Below, in pieces: positions 23,215 to 34,065 of a DNA stretch of 64,000 bases. Numbering within the stretch: position 1 is the first letter of the stretch; the number at the start of each line of letters is the position of its first letter. This stretch comes from Atherinomorus stipes (Eukaryota; Chordata; Actinopteri; Atheriniformes; Atherinidae), in contig JALJCO010008621.1 in assembly GCA_023101725.1 (NCBI GenBank), forward strand, positions 1,471,001 through 1,535,000, written 5' to 3'. The notes below the pieces were generated by a model. It was given only the letters and a program-made list of their open reading frames with translations, was not told the origin of the DNA and searched no databases. A program made the translations under genes and the position numbers.

Positions 23215-24844
23215 AGCTCTTCCTTCATACTAAAGCAATAAAGGCATAGAGATACTGTAAACACATGACACAACAGTCAGTCTGCCTTAGTTACTCTACA
23301 AGGTCTCTACTAAGGAATGCAAAAACACAGACAGAAAGGCAAACACAGACAATGACAAGAAAATAAAATCACCCACACAAAGGGAGGGGAAGTAAAATCA
23401 CACAAAGCAGAGACTGATTGCGGAGTATAAAGGCACAACACGCTGCACACATTTACTGTACATGAAGGAGAGGGTCAAGCACAGAGGAAAGGGTTCTAGG
23501 GTGATATAAAATAATTACCTCCATGTGCTAATCGACTGCTCTGATTAAACGTTTGAGGGCACAGCAAAAAAACAAAACAAAAAAAAAAACATGCAAGTAC
23601 ACATGAACTGAAAGTATTGTGACATATTGTATTTTTGTGAATGTGCACATGTGCACATAACGCATGAATAAAAGAACTAGAGCAAGGATTTTAGATTTTC
23701 AATCATAGTTTAATAACAGCATAAAATCTACAACCGAGTCTCATTTAAAAAAAAAAAAAAAGAGTGTACAACTCTCAACAGTACATGGGTTTCAATGATA
23801 AATCATTTAATCTAGCATTACATTTCATTCAGTGCTTACAACGCTTACTCAAATTCAAGAATACAACACAACAGTCAGTTCTTTTTCATTTCTCTTCAAT
23901 GACTAGCTCTACTGAGTTCCTGATTAGTTCTTGGCTTTCCTGAGCCTGCCAGTTTGTTTCAGCTGCTGGCTGGGACAAAGTGTGCTACCTGAAAATGGGA
24001 TTTTGTAAAGCATTTGGCATTTGGGAAGTCCCAGTATATCTATAGTACACACACAACAGCAATGGAGCAGATTCCCCATGGACACAAGTTTTGCTTTTCT
24101 GAAGCACCTAGAAATTACAGTTCAGTATCCTGAAATGATTTTCAGAAGGTAAACACCGGTTCATGTCTTCTCTTTGGGTATAATATTCACAGTTTGGATG
24201 TGCACAATAACTCTTTGTAAAATGGGTTGTTGCACGCCTGCAGTAAACTCCAAGCAGAAATTTTGGCAGAAACTGGTGTGAAGTTACGTTAGCGATGATT
24301 TTCAAGCCCGTGTCCAGCCCGCCTATCTCTCATCCAAATCCTCCTCTCAACACCGCCCTTGACACCTCTCTTATTATTCGCCTGCATTTTCCCACTTGTC
24401 TGCCTTGATCCCCCATTTTCTGCCCTGAGCTCACAACTACACCATTATCGGTCTGCAGCTGTGACATCACTGAGCTCATCTGGTATAAAGGGCATCTGCC
24501 CCTCTGTCCCCACTTCCTCTTCAGATGGGGGTCAGAGGTTAAGAGGGGCCGGAGCCGTGAAGCACCAATTACTGACCAGCTCCTTTCCCATTCAGCCGCT
24601 AGAAGACTTCCAGATCTGGGATGGAGGAGATGGTCATAGAGAAGAGAAAATATGACACCACCCAACCCCCATCTGAGCTGCTACTGGCCCATTGTTTTAA
24701 CAAGCTTTGTCTCATTTGGCACATCCCTTCCATCTGTACTGATCTAACAGCTCTGACTGAAGGGAGTCAAGCCAGAATGATGACTGAAGACACGCTTCTG
24801 AGTGTGCAGATGACGTGAATCTGGTGCAGAATTTTGCTTTATGT

Positions 24845-24850
24845 TTTATT
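24845..24850 (-). terminator. Polyadenylation signal for the alternative finger exon
   Basis: TTTATT on the + strand (AATAAA on the - strand) is the first such signal downstream of the stop at 25532, about 680 nt away. This supports an independent 3' end there. Confidence 0.45.
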
Positions 24851-25531
24851 ATCTATGTCTATATTCTGTTTTAAGTGCTTTCATGACAGCTCATAATATT
24901 TACTGAGGTGCAGCAATCCTAATTTTGGTCTTTTTAGTTTGTTCACAGGCTGCAATGCTGCAAAGTTCCTGCAGGTGGTGTGGTTGCGTGGGCTGTGAGT
25001 CACAGTCATGCCTTACAGGTATGAACTCTGCTTGAATGTCTTTGTGCATGCAATGCAGGGGTGGACATGAAGATAAAGATCTCTCTGCCAAAAAAGGAGA
25101 CATAAGTTTAGTCAGACTGGTGACTGGCGACAGAGAGCCAGACAAGTGGTTTAGCTCAAGGAGGCAGAAAGACACCCCCTGTCTCTCCATTGGGCACTGC
25201 AGTGTAAAGTAAATTACCTGGTTCTGGGTCTAGTTGTGTTCAACTAAATTACTTATACATTGTAAAACATCACATTTCATTTCAGACAAAATTTGATTCG
25301 AGAAACTGTTTTTTGCATAGCAATTGTGCATTTCTGACACACATGGTGTCAGTTTGAATTAAATAGTCATCCTACACAATAACAATGACACATAATTTAA
25401 CACTCAGTATAAAAAGTGTCCCACACTTTCGACTTTAAAGAAATTCTTCCGTTGTGAGTGCAGTAACACCACAAAGCTTTTTTTGGCATGATTGTTAAAC
25501 ACAAAGTGATGGGTACAAATGGAGGGTATAT

Positions 25532-26319
25532 CTATAGGCCTTCCACATCAATACTCCTATTGTCAACTTTCATGTGCTGTGTTAACCGCCACAGTGGGTC
25601 TGTAAGCCCACCCTGAGACATTTCCAACCCAGTGCTGCCTCCCAGTATAGCTCCTGGCATCAACCCCACCTGGCAGCAGACTTTAACATGTGTCGCCAGG
25701 TTTTTCTGGGTGCTAAAAGCCTTGGCACAAGCCGGGCAGGTGTGCCCTCTCTCTTTGGAATGCACAGACGAAAGGTGCCTGTGCAGGTCAGTGCGGTCTC
25801 TGAAGTGTTTCAGGCAGTATACACACTGCATCAGCTTCTTCTTGAAGTGGATTGTCTTCTCGTGACGGTCCGCGTTGGATTTGAGGGTAAAGCTGGCGGG
25901 GCATTGGGAGCAGAAGTACCGTGCTGACGTAGGCTCGCCCATCGCAGAGCGAAAAAGAGACTGGTTGAAGTGGGGAGCCTGGGATTGAGGCTGGTAACTG
26001 GACTGGTTAGGTTGGTGGTGTGGACCTTGAAAGCTCGGCCAGTCTACGGACAAGGCCATCAGAGACAGAGTGTGACGATATTCGTGTTCCCTGAGATGCT
26101 CCAGGCTGGTGAACAGCCGTTTGCACAGGGAGCAGGCGAACCCCTGTGAGGGCCAGGCACCGTGCTCTGGCAGGACTCTTTCCCCTGATCCAGACTCTTC
26201 ACCCAGCCCTTTAGTTCCTTTGCCAGCCATGGACACAAACTCCGGCACATTCAAGCCACCAGCACAGCTCCCCTTGTCCATCTGATCCCTCTCGGCAGGA
26301 GACTGGTCACCTTCCAAGA
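25532..26319 (-). CDS. Alternative terminal exon with four zinc fingers (zbtb46 isoform or nested gene)
   Basis: The exon follows CACAACTTCAG, enters in phase 1 and encodes 261 residues to a TAG stop. An acidic/Gly-rich N-part is followed by four fingers. Finger 1 at residues 62-82 is CSLC...HEYRH, spaced C-x2-C-x12-H-x3-H. After a 50-residue Gln/Pro-rich gap, finger 2 at 136-157 is CSQC...HEKTIH. Finger 3 at 165-186 is CVYC...HLSSVH. Finger 4 at 194-214 is CPAC...HVKVC, a C2HC variant. Linkers are not TGEKP. The fingers do not resemble the canonical ZBTB46 pair. All ligands are intact over 261 codons, so this is a real coding exon. I do not recognise the protein. It is either the 3' end of a zbtb46 isoform or part of a separate gene. 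Confidence 0.85.
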
Positions 26320-26421
26320 CTGAAGTTGTGAGAAGGAGGATAAGGACAAAAGTGTGAGAAATGTTGAAGTTCAAGCAGAAACTCTTATGAAGAAATGGCA
26401 TACTTTAACTCTAAAACATAC
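26320..26421 (-). other. Short intron of the alternative module
   Basis: 102-bp intron with donor GTATGT and acceptor CTTCAG. It is short, as are several other introns of this gene (87 and 99 bp). Confidence 0.7.
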
Positions 26422-26464
26422 CTGTGCTGTACTCTTTCAGGATTTCTTTGTCTTTTATGTCCTC
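26422..26464 (-). CDS. 43-nt microexon of the alternative module
   Basis: The exon is bounded by GCTTACAG and GTATGT, entering in phase 0 and leaving in phase 1. It encodes EDIKDKEILKEYST plus the first base of a Val codon completed by the next exon. The phases fit both neighbours exactly and the peptide is charged and stop-free. It is too short to be seen as an open frame; it was found from splice sites and phase. Confidence 0.7.
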
Positions 26465-27807
26465 CTGTAAGCACAAAATATCCTGTTATGTCATTCGCAC
26501 ACACATTAATACAGTCTGTATGGAATGCTGTCTGGGCATGCAGGACACAGGAAGATGACACAAGCTGTGAAGGCAACTTTCTCACAAGCAAGACACAAAC
26601 ATGAAGACATGACAACAGAAAAGTGAAAAAAAAAGAAGAATACAAAGAAGGTCAGAATTATTCAAAGATAAGTTTGAGATTAGAGAGCAAACAGAAAACC
26701 TGGATAGATGAGAGTTTCAGGATGCTACAGCTGTCTGATGAAACACAGAATGAGCAGTTATGTTGATCTACAATTTTAATAATATTGCGCGCCCAATGTT
26801 CAGGCAACCCCTTGGGTGCCAACAGGGTACATTAAACACTCGATCCCACTCTTACCTCCCCAGCTAAACTCTACCCCCTCGCTATCTACTCCATTCCTTC
26901 ACCCCCGCCCACTTACTAAGCCCCTCCACTCCTCCTCTTCCTCCTCCTCTCTAAGAACAGAACACCATGCACTGGGCAAACAGATGGCTTGTCCATAGAG
27001 ATAGGGAGGCTTGTTGGGAGGCAGGTCCACTGAAATCGAATGCTGCTCCTAAATGTTCACAGTATACACACACAGACTGGCACAAAACTCACATCTACAC
27101 GTGCTCAAACACACACACACCAGGCAGAACAAACAATTTCCTGAGCTCCGAGAGCAAACCTCTCGTTGTCTTCTAGTATTGATTCTACTCAGTCTCCTCA
27201 CACTAGCCAGCCCATTATCTACTATCTCTAAACACACGCTGCCATTGTGACTAGATGTGTCATGTCTGATGCAGCCACTATAAACTGTATTACCGCTAAT
27301 GCTACGCAAGACTCCTGGCTTTAAGGCAAATTCAGGTCTAGGTATATTAAAAGACTTTCTGAGAAGGGAGGCAAGAGTGAAGAGTGATGGCAATCTGAAA
27401 GGAAGGGAAAGCAAATAAAGCACACAGAAAAGAAAGGCAAACAAAAAATAGACAGCATTGCTTCTCCAGTGTTGTAGGAAATATGCCAGATTCCACAAAA
27501 AGAATGAGATACAGAGAGGGGTTGAGCAATGATGTGCTTGTGTGTTAAAAAACACTCCAATGCTGAAAAATAACCCCATTAACCCTCAGTTTTTCATGCA
27601 AAAACGACTAGCCTCACCCCCTACACCACACCAATGATCACTTCTACTTTCCCTCACCTCTCAACCCCCCTCAGTGTGTGTAGAAGCAGGGTGCAGCTGC
27701 CCTCTGGATGCTTAACTCCAGTCCCTGTTACAAACTTATCTGACGGGAGGAGCGGTACCCAGAGAGCAGCCTCTGCCCTGGAGCCGAGCCAGGCCCAGTG
27801 TGCTTAC
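26465..27807 (-). other. Intron between the alternative-module exons
   Basis: About 1.3 kb. A pyrimidine-rich block on the + strand (about 26840-26960, ending in a CTC/TCC repeat) and a short CA repeat are the only features seen. The ORFs at 27049-27579 are low-complexity and lack domains. Confidence 0.6.
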
Positions 27808-27968
27808 CTCAGGCAAGGTGGAGGGTTCTGGGCCCTCAGGGGCCTCTTCCACTTCCATGTCCAATCCTTCTGAGCGCAGTAGGGGTGCCCCAGCCCGCAG
27901 ACCGGGGGCCTCCAGGGGCCGAGGCTCAGAAGGGTGCAGTGGCGTGGGTGGAGTGGGTGGGCAGTATG
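27808..27968 (-). CDS. First exon of the alternative module, proline-rich
   Basis: The donor is GAG|GTAAGC. The most likely acceptor is CATCAACATCAG, which follows an exceptionally long pyrimidine tract (28060 down to 27980). With this acceptor the exon is 161 nt, phase 1 in and phase 0 out, so it joins in frame to zbtb46 exon 33784-34065 (phase 1 out) upstream and to the 43-nt microexon downstream. It encodes YCPPTPPTPLHPSEPRPLE, a linker, and MEVEEAPEGPEPSTLPE. Alternatively the ATG at 27856-27858, in a good Kozak context (GACATGG), could start a separate protein. Confidence 0.6.
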
Positions 27969-29985
27969 CTGATGTTGATGATGGCAGGAGGGATGGTGAT
28001 GATGGTGGAAGATGAGGAAGAAGAAGAGGAAGAGGAGGAGGAGGAGAGGAGCCAGCGCCCTGTTTGTTATGAATAGTGGCCCCTGTGGCCCCTGGCCGGA
28101 GCGTGCTGCAGCAGTTGTTGGAGCGGAGCCCTGAGGAGCACAGGAAACGAGTCTCACCCACCCACTCACGTACAACTGCAACTCTGCTAGCAGCTGGCCA
28201 CCAGAACACAACGGGAGAGAGTGGGCAGGGGGGCACACAGAGGCTGCCAGTGCTACACTATCAAACACTGTGGAGAGGGGGAGGAAGAAAAACTCTGAAG
28301 TTTCACTTTCCACCAGCCAAGGGGAAAGGGTTAGGGCTTCTCTTCTCTCTTTCTCTCTCTGTTTTTTTTATTTGCTCCTCTGCTCTCCTTCTCCTTCCAC
28401 CCACATGCGTGTGCAGAGGATGGCAGCGTGTGTGTGTTTTGTGAGAGAGAGTGCATGTGTTGTGTAAGCAATAAAATGCATATAAGGAGAAGGCTTGAGG
28501 ATCTTCTGTAGCATGGAGGGAAATAGTTTTGGAGACGAGCCATCTCGGAGCTCAAGTGAGGATTTTTTTTCCTTTTTTTTTTGTACGCAGGGTAAAAGAT
28601 GACTACACGGACCGTCTAAGATGTTTACCAGCAACAAGTCAAGACACGCTGGATCGAGAATTTCAAATTTTTTTTTAACAAAGGCTTTAGCTTTCAATTG
28701 CTACTGGAAGCTTTCCTGTAACATCAATGTCACTATTAGCTTTTATTAACCTCTTTATTTTTTCTTTCTTTACAGTGATTGCTAGAACGTACTAATGACA
28801 GTACAGTGTACTGCAAATTATTCAAGACTGTGTGTGCAAGTGTGGGCAGCATTTTGGGGAATGTCTCCAAAGTTATGCAGTGGGTTAGCCATTCACTGCC
28901 CTCCTCTGCATAACGGACAGAATCACACATCCGTGAGGCTCGACCATAGACAGATTCCTGGAATGTTAAACTACCGCGCCCCACTCCCACTTACTGTGAA
29001 CACACACAAACGATGAACACCCTATCTCTTCTTCCCCACCCATACAGTGACAGGAACATCAAGGGTGAGGAAGAAGAGGGGTGAGCTACAGGTGAGAGCA
29101 AGCAGCTTATTAACTAAAGCCGATCTGGCAGGATGGCACCTGCCAGGAAAAGGCTATCAAGCAATAGCTGAACCGTTTTGCAAAAATGCAGCATTTGAAC
29201 TCATCATTTTCAACCATGTCTGACTGATTTTAATACTGAAGTCGTGTCTGCCCAGCTACGAAGAATATAAATAACAACTGGTAGATTCACTGCACAGAAA
29301 CAAGAGTAAATGAAAAAAAGAAAAGAAAATGCTTCCTTCACAGAAAATACATTGTTTTCTTTCCTCTACAGTACCTGCAGTCACAATTGGAGTCAAGACA
29401 AGATCTTTAGACTTCAAGGAAAAAAAAAAAAACTTAAAAGCGACTTATGTGCTATCAGTAGCTAATGTACTTAAACTTCATAAGTCTGTTAGGAATAAAT
29501 GGGATCAGATTGGGGTTTGTTGTGGCAAAAAGGCTTAATGACATCCTGTTAGCAATGACCTCCAGACAGTTCTGGTGTTTTAAATAATTGTGATCAGAAC
29601 AGTGCAGTTTTGCCATACTTGTTATCATTTATACTTTGCTTCACTACATTACAGTGGAAACATCTGTGTGACACTCAACTACATTCATTGTGTTTTATAC
29701 ATACATACAAACTGGGTTTTGTAATAGGCTTATGACAAAGATGTGTGCAATTAGGCTTACAGTTTACTAAGTAGTGACCTTTAATTCCAAATTATCAAGA
29801 GCAGATGTCTGGATCAGAATTAGTTTTTTTCTTTTCCTTCTTTTTATTAATCCCAGTTTATCTGGTGTCCCTTTGATGATATGAAGTGGTTGGAACTAGC
29901 TCCCCCTCCATCAGCTACAACAGTAACACACTGCTTACTAATGATCTGATGACATCACAGTTAACAATAGGTCAAGTGTCAATCT

Positions 29986-30155
29986 CCTCTCTCAAACCAA
30001 CCATCACTATTATTATATATTGGTTGGTTTCCTCTCTCAAACCAACCATGTGGGAAGGGGGTGTACAATACCATCTGTCCTCATCCTTACCATCGTCTCT
30101 GGTGCAATTGGACCAACATTTTTCATGTGACGTGGTCACGGAGGTTGGTCCAATT
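29986..30155. repeat. Direct- and inverted-repeat cluster
   Basis: A 19-bp direct repeat (CCTCTCTCAAACCAACCAT) occurs at 29986-30004 and 30031-30049, with an inverted GGTTGGTTT between the copies. A 12-bp perfect inverted repeat, AATTGGACCAAC (30106-30117) with GTTGGTCCAATT (30144-30155), encloses GTGACGTGGTCAC. It may be part of a mobile element: the sequence about 100 bp further (ACTGAGGAAGGTGTTGGATG) resembles CTGA-GAAGG motifs near retroelement ends. Confidence 0.6.
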
Positions 30156-31205
30156 TGGATAAGCATAGATCATGTGACCTGAGTCATATAGTGCTTTGGT
30201 CTACAAATACCGATGCTACTTCCTGTGCACCAAACAACTGAGGAAGGTGTTGGATGAACACGTCTTGTGTTTGTTTTTAAGTCCAATGTTTTAGATAGAA
30301 AAAAAATTCTTTAGAAACCTTTAGAAACCTTTCAACCTCGACAAATGAACCTTCATCTCAACAGTCTATATTTAATGTTCTCCCAGCAGCAGAGTTTTCT
30401 GGAACAATCTGTGCAACAACATGAGATTTATCTAAAGAATGTTAGTTGACTATATTGAAAATCTGGGCACACGATACAACGTCTTAGATACTTTTACTGC
30501 TCTTCCTGTCCTCTTGCACTGAAAAAATGGACTACAGTTAAGTATGATTCAGAATCTGGATTAAAAATATGGGTCACTAAAACAAATACATTCAGAAAAT
30601 ATCTACAGAGTAGTTATGGATCCTGTGGGAGTTTTAGTTAAAGGTGAGTCAGTTTTTAAAAGTAGATGAAAGGTGCCAAGAACTGACAGTGGAGACAAAA
30701 GTTGCGTAATCTGCAAAATTAATTGGGTAATCTTTATCCTTTTACACTGAGGCAGCATGGGCAGGTGCACAGAGATGGTTCCACAAAGCCCATTGTTAGG
30801 AAAACACTGTCTGACGCGCAGAAGAGTAGATGGACTAAATCCCATTGACCCTAATTGACAGACTATATTTTTGGCATTCCAAGGAGCATGCACACAATGG
30901 CCCATGTAAAGGTCATAAGGTATGTGTCATCAATCAGGTGAGGATTCAAGTTTAACACAGAAATAAAAGAGATAAAGTGGTATTCAGCAGTTAAACTAAT
31001 CTGATTCTAATCTGAATCGTTGTAAATGTGTTTTATAAACAGTCTGTGATGGCTGCTGCCACAGCCACACAGATGTGGTAACCATAAACACTACACCATT
31101 ATTTGTTTCTTTACATAGGATTTAATTTACAGAGCCATTTCATTATTTAGTATTTATTTTGACAACACTGTAATCTAAAATTAGTGCGCACATTTTAGTT
31201 TACAC

Positions 31206-31646
31206 TGTTTGTCATGATTTAATTTGTATTTCCTTTGAGTTTTGCAGTTGCTCCAGTCCCTTGGCTGAGGAACCAGCAGGTGGCCAAGGGCTGAGCTGAT
31301 TTGGACTTTACCACATCAGTGCACGTGGGGGGAAATGGGGTTTTGGTTTCATTTAGTTCAGTTAGGTTTTTTGTATGTCTTACCCCTTGTGTTTCTTCTG
31401 TGGGCTGATCAGCCACTATTTAAGTTCCCCCTTTTGTCTCATTGGGTTAGGTCAGTTTGTTTGTTAGTTAGTCTTGTTGCCAGTTAATTTAAGTAGTTTT
31501 GTTACTTTGACCTCTTTTACGAGCCCATCCTTTGATTCATTTTTGTGTACACTTCTTTACTATTTTTGGGTTAAATAAAAAAAACCTAGTTTTGAACTTT
31601 ATCCTGTGCCTGACTGTCCTTACTGCTCGGTCCATCACACCGTCAC
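31206..31646 (+). mobile_element. Probable solo LTR of a retrotransposon
   Basis: The segment starts TGTTTGTCATG and ends ACCGTCAC. It is flanked on both sides by TTACAC (31200-31205 and 31647-31652), a possible 6-bp target duplication. Inside are a TATA-like ACTATTTAAG at about 31415, an AATAAA near 31575, and then CCTGTGCCTGACTGTCCTTA, the order expected of U3-R-U5. No internal coding region follows, which fits a solo LTR. The ends are not a perfect TG...CA, so boundaries are tentative. Confidence 0.5.
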
Positions 31647-32832
31647 TTACACAGAAAACTAAGATAGAGAGGAAAAGGAGATGGAGTGGGAAGCCGGCCC
31701 TTTAACTGAAATTCAGTGCTCTCTCTTGAATTGGGCCAGGTGACCTTGCTCTACCTCCTCACTGCCTAGATCAATACTTTCCCAGGATTTTAAAGCAACA
31801 TGTTTTGATGCTCCCCAGCTGAAGTAAAAGAGGGGGAAAAAGCCAGGAGGGAGACAAATAAGGTATGTCCTGCAAAAGCTGTTGGGGGGAGGGAGGGAGT
31901 GAGAGTGTGAGGGATGGGTGTTAAGGAGGGGTGAAGGAGAAATAGACGAGGAAAGGAGGGAGGGATGGTGTGAGGGGAGTGGAAAGTACAGGAGGAAAAA
32001 TGGACAGGAAGGATGTTAAGCAGGGGTGAAGGAGAAGCGGGGAGGAGAACAGGAGAAGGGGAAAAAGGGCTGAATAGAGGGAGGGAGGGAGGGAGGGAAC
32101 GGTGATCTGTCAAACCAGGCAGACTTCTCCTCCGCCCAGTAATCTGAGGTACAGTGTTTGTTTATTTTCTGTCCTCATTTAGACACAGGGACGGACCCGG
32201 GTGGGAGGGGAGATTGGTGGCCATCTTCTATAGCCCATTTCCCCAACCCCTATTGTGAAGCGAATACAAAATAGGGTTTGGCTAACCAAAAACCCTCCCT
32301 GAGGTTTCTTTGGTGACAAGTGAAAAACAGATATAGGGCTCATTCACGATTTTCAGTGCAGGGAGCAAATGATTAACATTCTCTGAATTCTCATATTCAT
32401 ATAGTCAAGGCTGACTGTATCTGTTAAGTCTGAGCATGTATCAAAAAGCCTCTTCTCTTTTCTGGGGCTGTATATCCGTGCTGTGACAGCATCTGATTCT
32501 CCTCTTTAAGCCAACAGAAACATCTGAAACCCACACACTTAACACTTGCACAAAAGGGGTGATGCGATGTGACGTGCGTGTGTGAGTGCGCACGACTGCC
32601 GACACGTGTTCTGATCTATTCAGCCTTTTATATTGTAGGTGAGTGGGGCTCAACTCAATAGTCATGACTCGACTCAGAGTTGTACCCTTCCTCTGCTTTT
32701 CTTCCGCTCACAAAAACAGGCAGAACTTGGGACAAAAGATCCAATTACTTGCCAGTAAAAGCAAAAGAAACAAACCCACAAGTTGAACACAGAAAATGTG
32801 CCCACGCAGACCTGGACTCAAGCAAATATACG

Positions 32833-32834
<2 letters not shown>

Positions 32835-32886
<52 letters not shown>
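32835..32886. repeat. (CA)n microsatellite
   Basis: About 26 uninterrupted CA units. Confidence 0.95.
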
Positions 32887-32888
<2 letters not shown>

Positions 32889-33783
32889 TGCACACATGTA
32901 CGCACGCTGACAGTTTAACACCCTCACTGAGAAGCAAAGAAACTGACTGAATGAGGAAAAATCTGTCATTACAAGCAAATTAAGCACAAATTCTGCATTT
33001 ATTAATCACAATGGTTATCTACACAAAAGGATTAAAAATGGTTTAATCATTCAACATCATTGCTGATTCCTCCTTTTATGTCTGATGTGCTGAAAGTTTG
33101 TGGAGTTTTAGGTTTTAAAAGAGAAAATAAGGATGTTGAATGTGAAGCAAGCAAAAGTAAGCACTTTGCACCTACATGCATTAAAGAAAATACACAAGAT
33201 GCACTTAAAGCTCAGATTTTTCTTCTGCTTATCTCAAGCAATTTTATCTAAAAAAAAAAAAAAAGGAAAATATTAGAATTTTTTTTGTGTGTGATGAAGC
33301 TTTGAGGCTTAGCGGAGTCATTTCAGAAAATACATATCTGAGCTGCTGTTCTGTTGTATTTTTTTGCTGCTGTGAAATGCAGCTGTAGACCTACTGATTT
33401 CCTCAAAGAAGCTGTCACATAAAACCAAACAAATTTTCTCAAGACAACAAGAGCGAACCCAGCAAAATGTTCTCTCACTGAGTCACTGCTGAGTAGTCAT
33501 CACTTGGACTGTCACACAAACTAGTTACACACTCAACTGGCTCCACATGCACACACAGACATTCAGAGTTGTCCCAGTACAGAGTCTGATGAGGGAAAAC
33601 ACAGAGCTGCAGAGGAGACTCACACCTGTATGCAGCATCAAGCATGACCCCTAATGCAGGTAATCAAAGACTTATTAGAAGACTTTAATTTGTGTACGTC
33701 TGAGCTGTTAGGTGAATTAAGATGTGTGGCTCAGCTGTGCGTAACAACCAGTGTGAGCTCAGTTTCAGTAAATGGTTACTTAC

Positions 33784-34065
33784 AAGACAGGGAGTGTCCT
33801 CCTTTGGGCAGGTACTCGTACAGCAAGGGGTTATCATCTCCCATCATCTCAGCCCGCAGTGACAGCAGGCTGTTCTTACTCATCAGTGCCGCCTTCAGGT
33901 TGGCCACAGATGAGATCCCTCCACCCCCAGCTCCTCCGCTGGCCTCCTCTGTTTCGTTGGTACCCAGGAAGCCGGGCTCTGTGGTGAGAGCCTCTTCCTG
34001 TTTGAGGAAGAAGTCGAGGCGTTCGCCGCGGCTGTCTGAGCTGTTGGGTTCGGTCATGTCTGCCC
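33784..34065 (-). CDS. zbtb46: ZBTB46 middle exon
   Basis: The exon follows TCTGCTCAG and ends before GTAAGT. It is 282 nt, phase 1 on both sides. It encodes the conserved NSSDSRGER motif, an acidic Gly-rich region, then VANLKAALMSKNSLLSL and LYEYLPKGGHSLS, which immediately precede the fingers in known ZBTB46 proteins. Because it is symmetric it can be skipped in frame, and its phase-1 donor can join either the canonical finger exon (23023) or the alternative module (27968). Confidence 0.95.

Larger units (their letters stand above)
23024..25531 (-). other. zbtb46 intron, including probable 3' UTR of the alternative terminal exon
   Basis: The part from about 24830 to 25531 directly follows the stop of the alternative finger exon and holds a - strand AATAAA at 24845-24850, so it is a plausible 3' UTR. 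The rest (23024-24830) is intronic. It contains a perfect RFX X-box palindrome (GTTGCCCTGGCAAC, 23201-23214) and short frames without domains. Confidence 0.6.
27969..33783 (-). other. zbtb46 intron
   Basis: 5.8 kb between the middle exon and the alternative module. It holds the inverted-repeat cluster at 29986-30155, a probable solo LTR at 31206-31646, a purine-rich stretch (31805-32105) and a CA microsatellite (32835-32886). No other coding exon was seen. Confidence 0.6.

Noticed and set aside
27736..28313. 166-169 codon frames extending upstream of the alternative-module exon
   Set aside because: The upstream half is the pyrimidine tract of the acceptor (Ser/Pro/Leu runs). Only 27808-27968 is taken as exon; a longer coding exon cannot be fully excluded.
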